Below, in pieces: positions 62,747 to 64,000 of a stretch of DNA of 64,000 bases. The stretch is from Pedobacter sp. KBW06 (lineage in GTDB: Bacteria; Bacteroidota; Bacteroidia; Sphingobacteriales; Sphingobacteriaceae), in NCBI RefSeq assembly GCF_003852525.1, contig NZ_QAJL01000001.1, positions 2,121,268 to 2,185,267 of the forward strand, in the 5' to 3' direction. The position numbers and the translations under genes were made by a program. A model generated the notes under the pieces. It was not told the DNA's origin. It did not search any database and was given only the letters and a program-made list of their open reading frames with translations. Positions within the stretch are counted from its first letter, which is position 1; every line of letters starts with the position of its first letter.

Positions 62747-64000
62747 ATGAAAATTGCGGTAATAGGAACAGGATATGTAGGTTTAGTAACCGGTACATGT
62801 CTGGCAGAGACAGGAAACAATGTAATCTGTGTAGACATTGATAAAGTAAAGGTGGAAAAGATGCAAAATGGGATCATTCCCATCTATGAACCTGGCCTTG
62901 ACACTTTATTTCTAAGAAACATTTCACAAAGGAGACTGAGTTTTACCACCGATCTGTCCCTCGCTGTCGCGGAAGCTCAAATCATTTTTATGGCTTTACC
63001 CACCCCTCCGGGTGGAGATGGCAATGCTGATCTTTCCTATATTCTAGGGGCGGCGGCCGATATTTCAAAACTCGTTACCGAATACAAGGTGATTGTCAAT
63101 AAATCAACCGTTCCGGTAGGTACCGCCGACAAAGTACAGGCTGTTTTTGCGGCAAATACCAATGTAGAAATTGATGTGGTTTCTAACCCTGAGTTTTTAC
63201 GTGAGGGGGTTGCAGTAGAAGATTTTATGAAACCAGACCGGGTAGTCATTGGCACCAAAAGTGAACGCGCCATTAAACTCATGACCGAGCTCTACGGACC
63301 TTATGTAAGACAGGGAAATCCGATCTTATTTATGGATGAAAAGTCTTCGGAGCTCACTAAATATGCGGCAAATTCTTTCCTTGCCACGAAGATCACCTTT
63401 ATGAACGAGATCGCCAATCTCTGCGAACTCGTTGGTGCTGATGTAGATGCGGTGCGCCGTGGCATTGGTTCTGATGAAAGAATCGGGAAACGTTTTCTTT
63501 TCCCGGGTTTGGGTTATGGAGGAAGCTGTTTTCCTAAAGATGTACAGGCACTTTCCAAATCTGCAGAAGAAAACACCTATGATTTTCAGATTCTGAAAGC
63601 CGTAATGTCTGTGAACGAAAAACAGAAAACCGTCCTTGTCGATAAAATATTGAAATATTACAACCAGGACATCCGGGGAAAACATTTTGCGCTCTGGGGA
63701 CTTTCCTTTAAGCCTGAGACCGACGACATCCGTGAGGCACCAGCCCTGTACATCATCGACCTGCTGGTAAAAAATGGCGCCACAGTTACAGCTTTTGATC
63801 CTGAAGGAATGGAAAATGTAAAGACCCTGCTTGGCAACAAAATCACCTATGCGGCAAACCAATACAACGCACTGAGAGGTGCTGATGCTTTACTCATCGC
63901 CACGGAATGGTCCTTATTTAGAAACCCTGATTTTGACCTGATGGAAGAAAGCCTCGTAAACAAGGTCATCTTCGATGGCCGGAACCTATATGACCTTCAA
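62747..64000 (+). CDS. ugd: UDP-glucose 6-dehydrogenase, 3' end outside window
   Basis: NAD-dependent oxidation of UDP-glucose to UDP-glucuronate for surface polysaccharides. The frame is open over 418 codons to the window edge (usual length about 440). Motifs: MKIAVIGTGYVGLVTGTCLAETG, STVPVGTADKV, VSNPEFLREG, KYAANSFLATKITFMNE and the catalytic cysteine C261 in GYGGSCFPKD. The C-terminal domain LSFKPETDDIREAPA and DGRNLYD agree. It is divergent from the EPS operon, which suggests a uronic-acid-containing polymer. Confidence 0.95.
   Translation, partial: MKIAVIGTGYVGLVTGTCLAETGNNVICVDIDKVKVEKMQNGIIPIYEPGLDTLFLRNISQRRLSFTTDLSLAVAEAQIIFMALPTPPGGDGNADLSYILGAAADISKLVTEYKVIVNKSTVPVGTADKVQAVFAANTNVEIDVVSNPEFLREGVAVEDFMKPDRVVIGTKSERAIKLMTELYGPYVRQGNPILFMDEKSSELTKYAANSFLATKITFMNEIANLCELVGADVDAVRRGIGSDERIGKRFLFPGLGYGGSCFPKDVQALSKSAEENTYDFQILKAVMSVNEKQKTVLVDKILKYYNQDIRGKHFALWGLSFKPETDDIREAPALYIIDLLVKNGATVTAFDPEGMENVKTLLGNKITYAANQYNALRGADALLIATEWSLFRNPDFDLMEESLVNKVIFDGRNLYDLQ

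Noticed and set aside
1..64000. tRNA genes, CRISPR arrays, insertion sequences, phage or integrase genes
   Set aside because: Looked for by eye through all intergenic stretches and gene translations; nothing supported one.

Overview
The window is chromosomal DNA of a Bacteroidota bacterium, most likely a Pedobacter-like member of the Sphingobacteriaceae. The pointers are TonB-dependent receptors with CarboxypepD_reg-like N-termini, a DUF4249 partner, LytTR/His_kinase regulation, ABC-permease/M1 fusions, promoters of the TAnnTTTG type, few obvious Shine-Dalgarno sequences and several likely TTG starts. This taxonomic call is inference from gene content. I saw no rRNA, tRNA, CRISPR array, transposase or phage genes.

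Layout. 1-5120 (minus strand): start of the division and cell-wall cluster mraZ-rsmH-ftsL-ftsI-murE, with a triple 10-bp repeat in front of mraZ that looks like the MraZ operator. 5200-8160 (minus): pgk, a GNAT gene and gapA. 8161-9975 (minus): a WecA/MraY-type sugar-phosphate transferase and a family-2 glycosyltransferase. 10122-14581 (minus): a glycine betaine/proline-type ABC transporter (ATPase, permease, binding lipoprotein) led by an outer-membrane porin-like gene, with a canonical promoter and a strong terminator. 14634-17616 (plus): an HD hydrolase, a frameshifted gene remnant (minus), a MazG-like hydrolase and a YD-repeat-like secreted protein. 17637-26736: an AraC regulator divergent from a TonB receptor, then an ABC ATPase, an ABC-permease/M1 fusion whose zinc site is lost, and a MATE exporter. 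26855-30000: TonB receptor plus DUF4249 lipoprotein. 30058-35137: unknown proteins, an ArsR-SRPBCC pair with twin operators, a lipoprotein built of three exact-length 37-residue repeats, an MFS exporter and a GNAT gene. 35212-41021: MocR regulator, LytTR response regulator and sensor kinase (minus), divergent from an outer-membrane receptor. 41110-46121: M1 peptidase, methyltransferase, GNAT, obg and adk. 46749-49832: NlpE-like lipoprotein, then an NrtR-NADAR-macrodomain-2OG oxygenase operon. 50001-57332: DoxX, AraC regulators, MFS transporter, aldo/keto reductase and a PAS-LuxR regulator. 57333-58288: an AT-rich stretch without a clear gene. 58289-64000: exopolysaccharide genes, namely the initiating sugar transferase, rfbB, rfbD and rfbA (minus), with ugd divergent and running off the window.

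The most interesting parts are (a) the NrtR-NADAR-macro-2OG operon, which looks like a regulated ADP-ribose-derivative module; (b) the ABC/M1 fusion with every zinc-binding residue replaced; (c) the twin ArsR operators; and (d) the 37-residue repeat lipoprotein. All functional calls rest on motifs read by eye; no database search was run.
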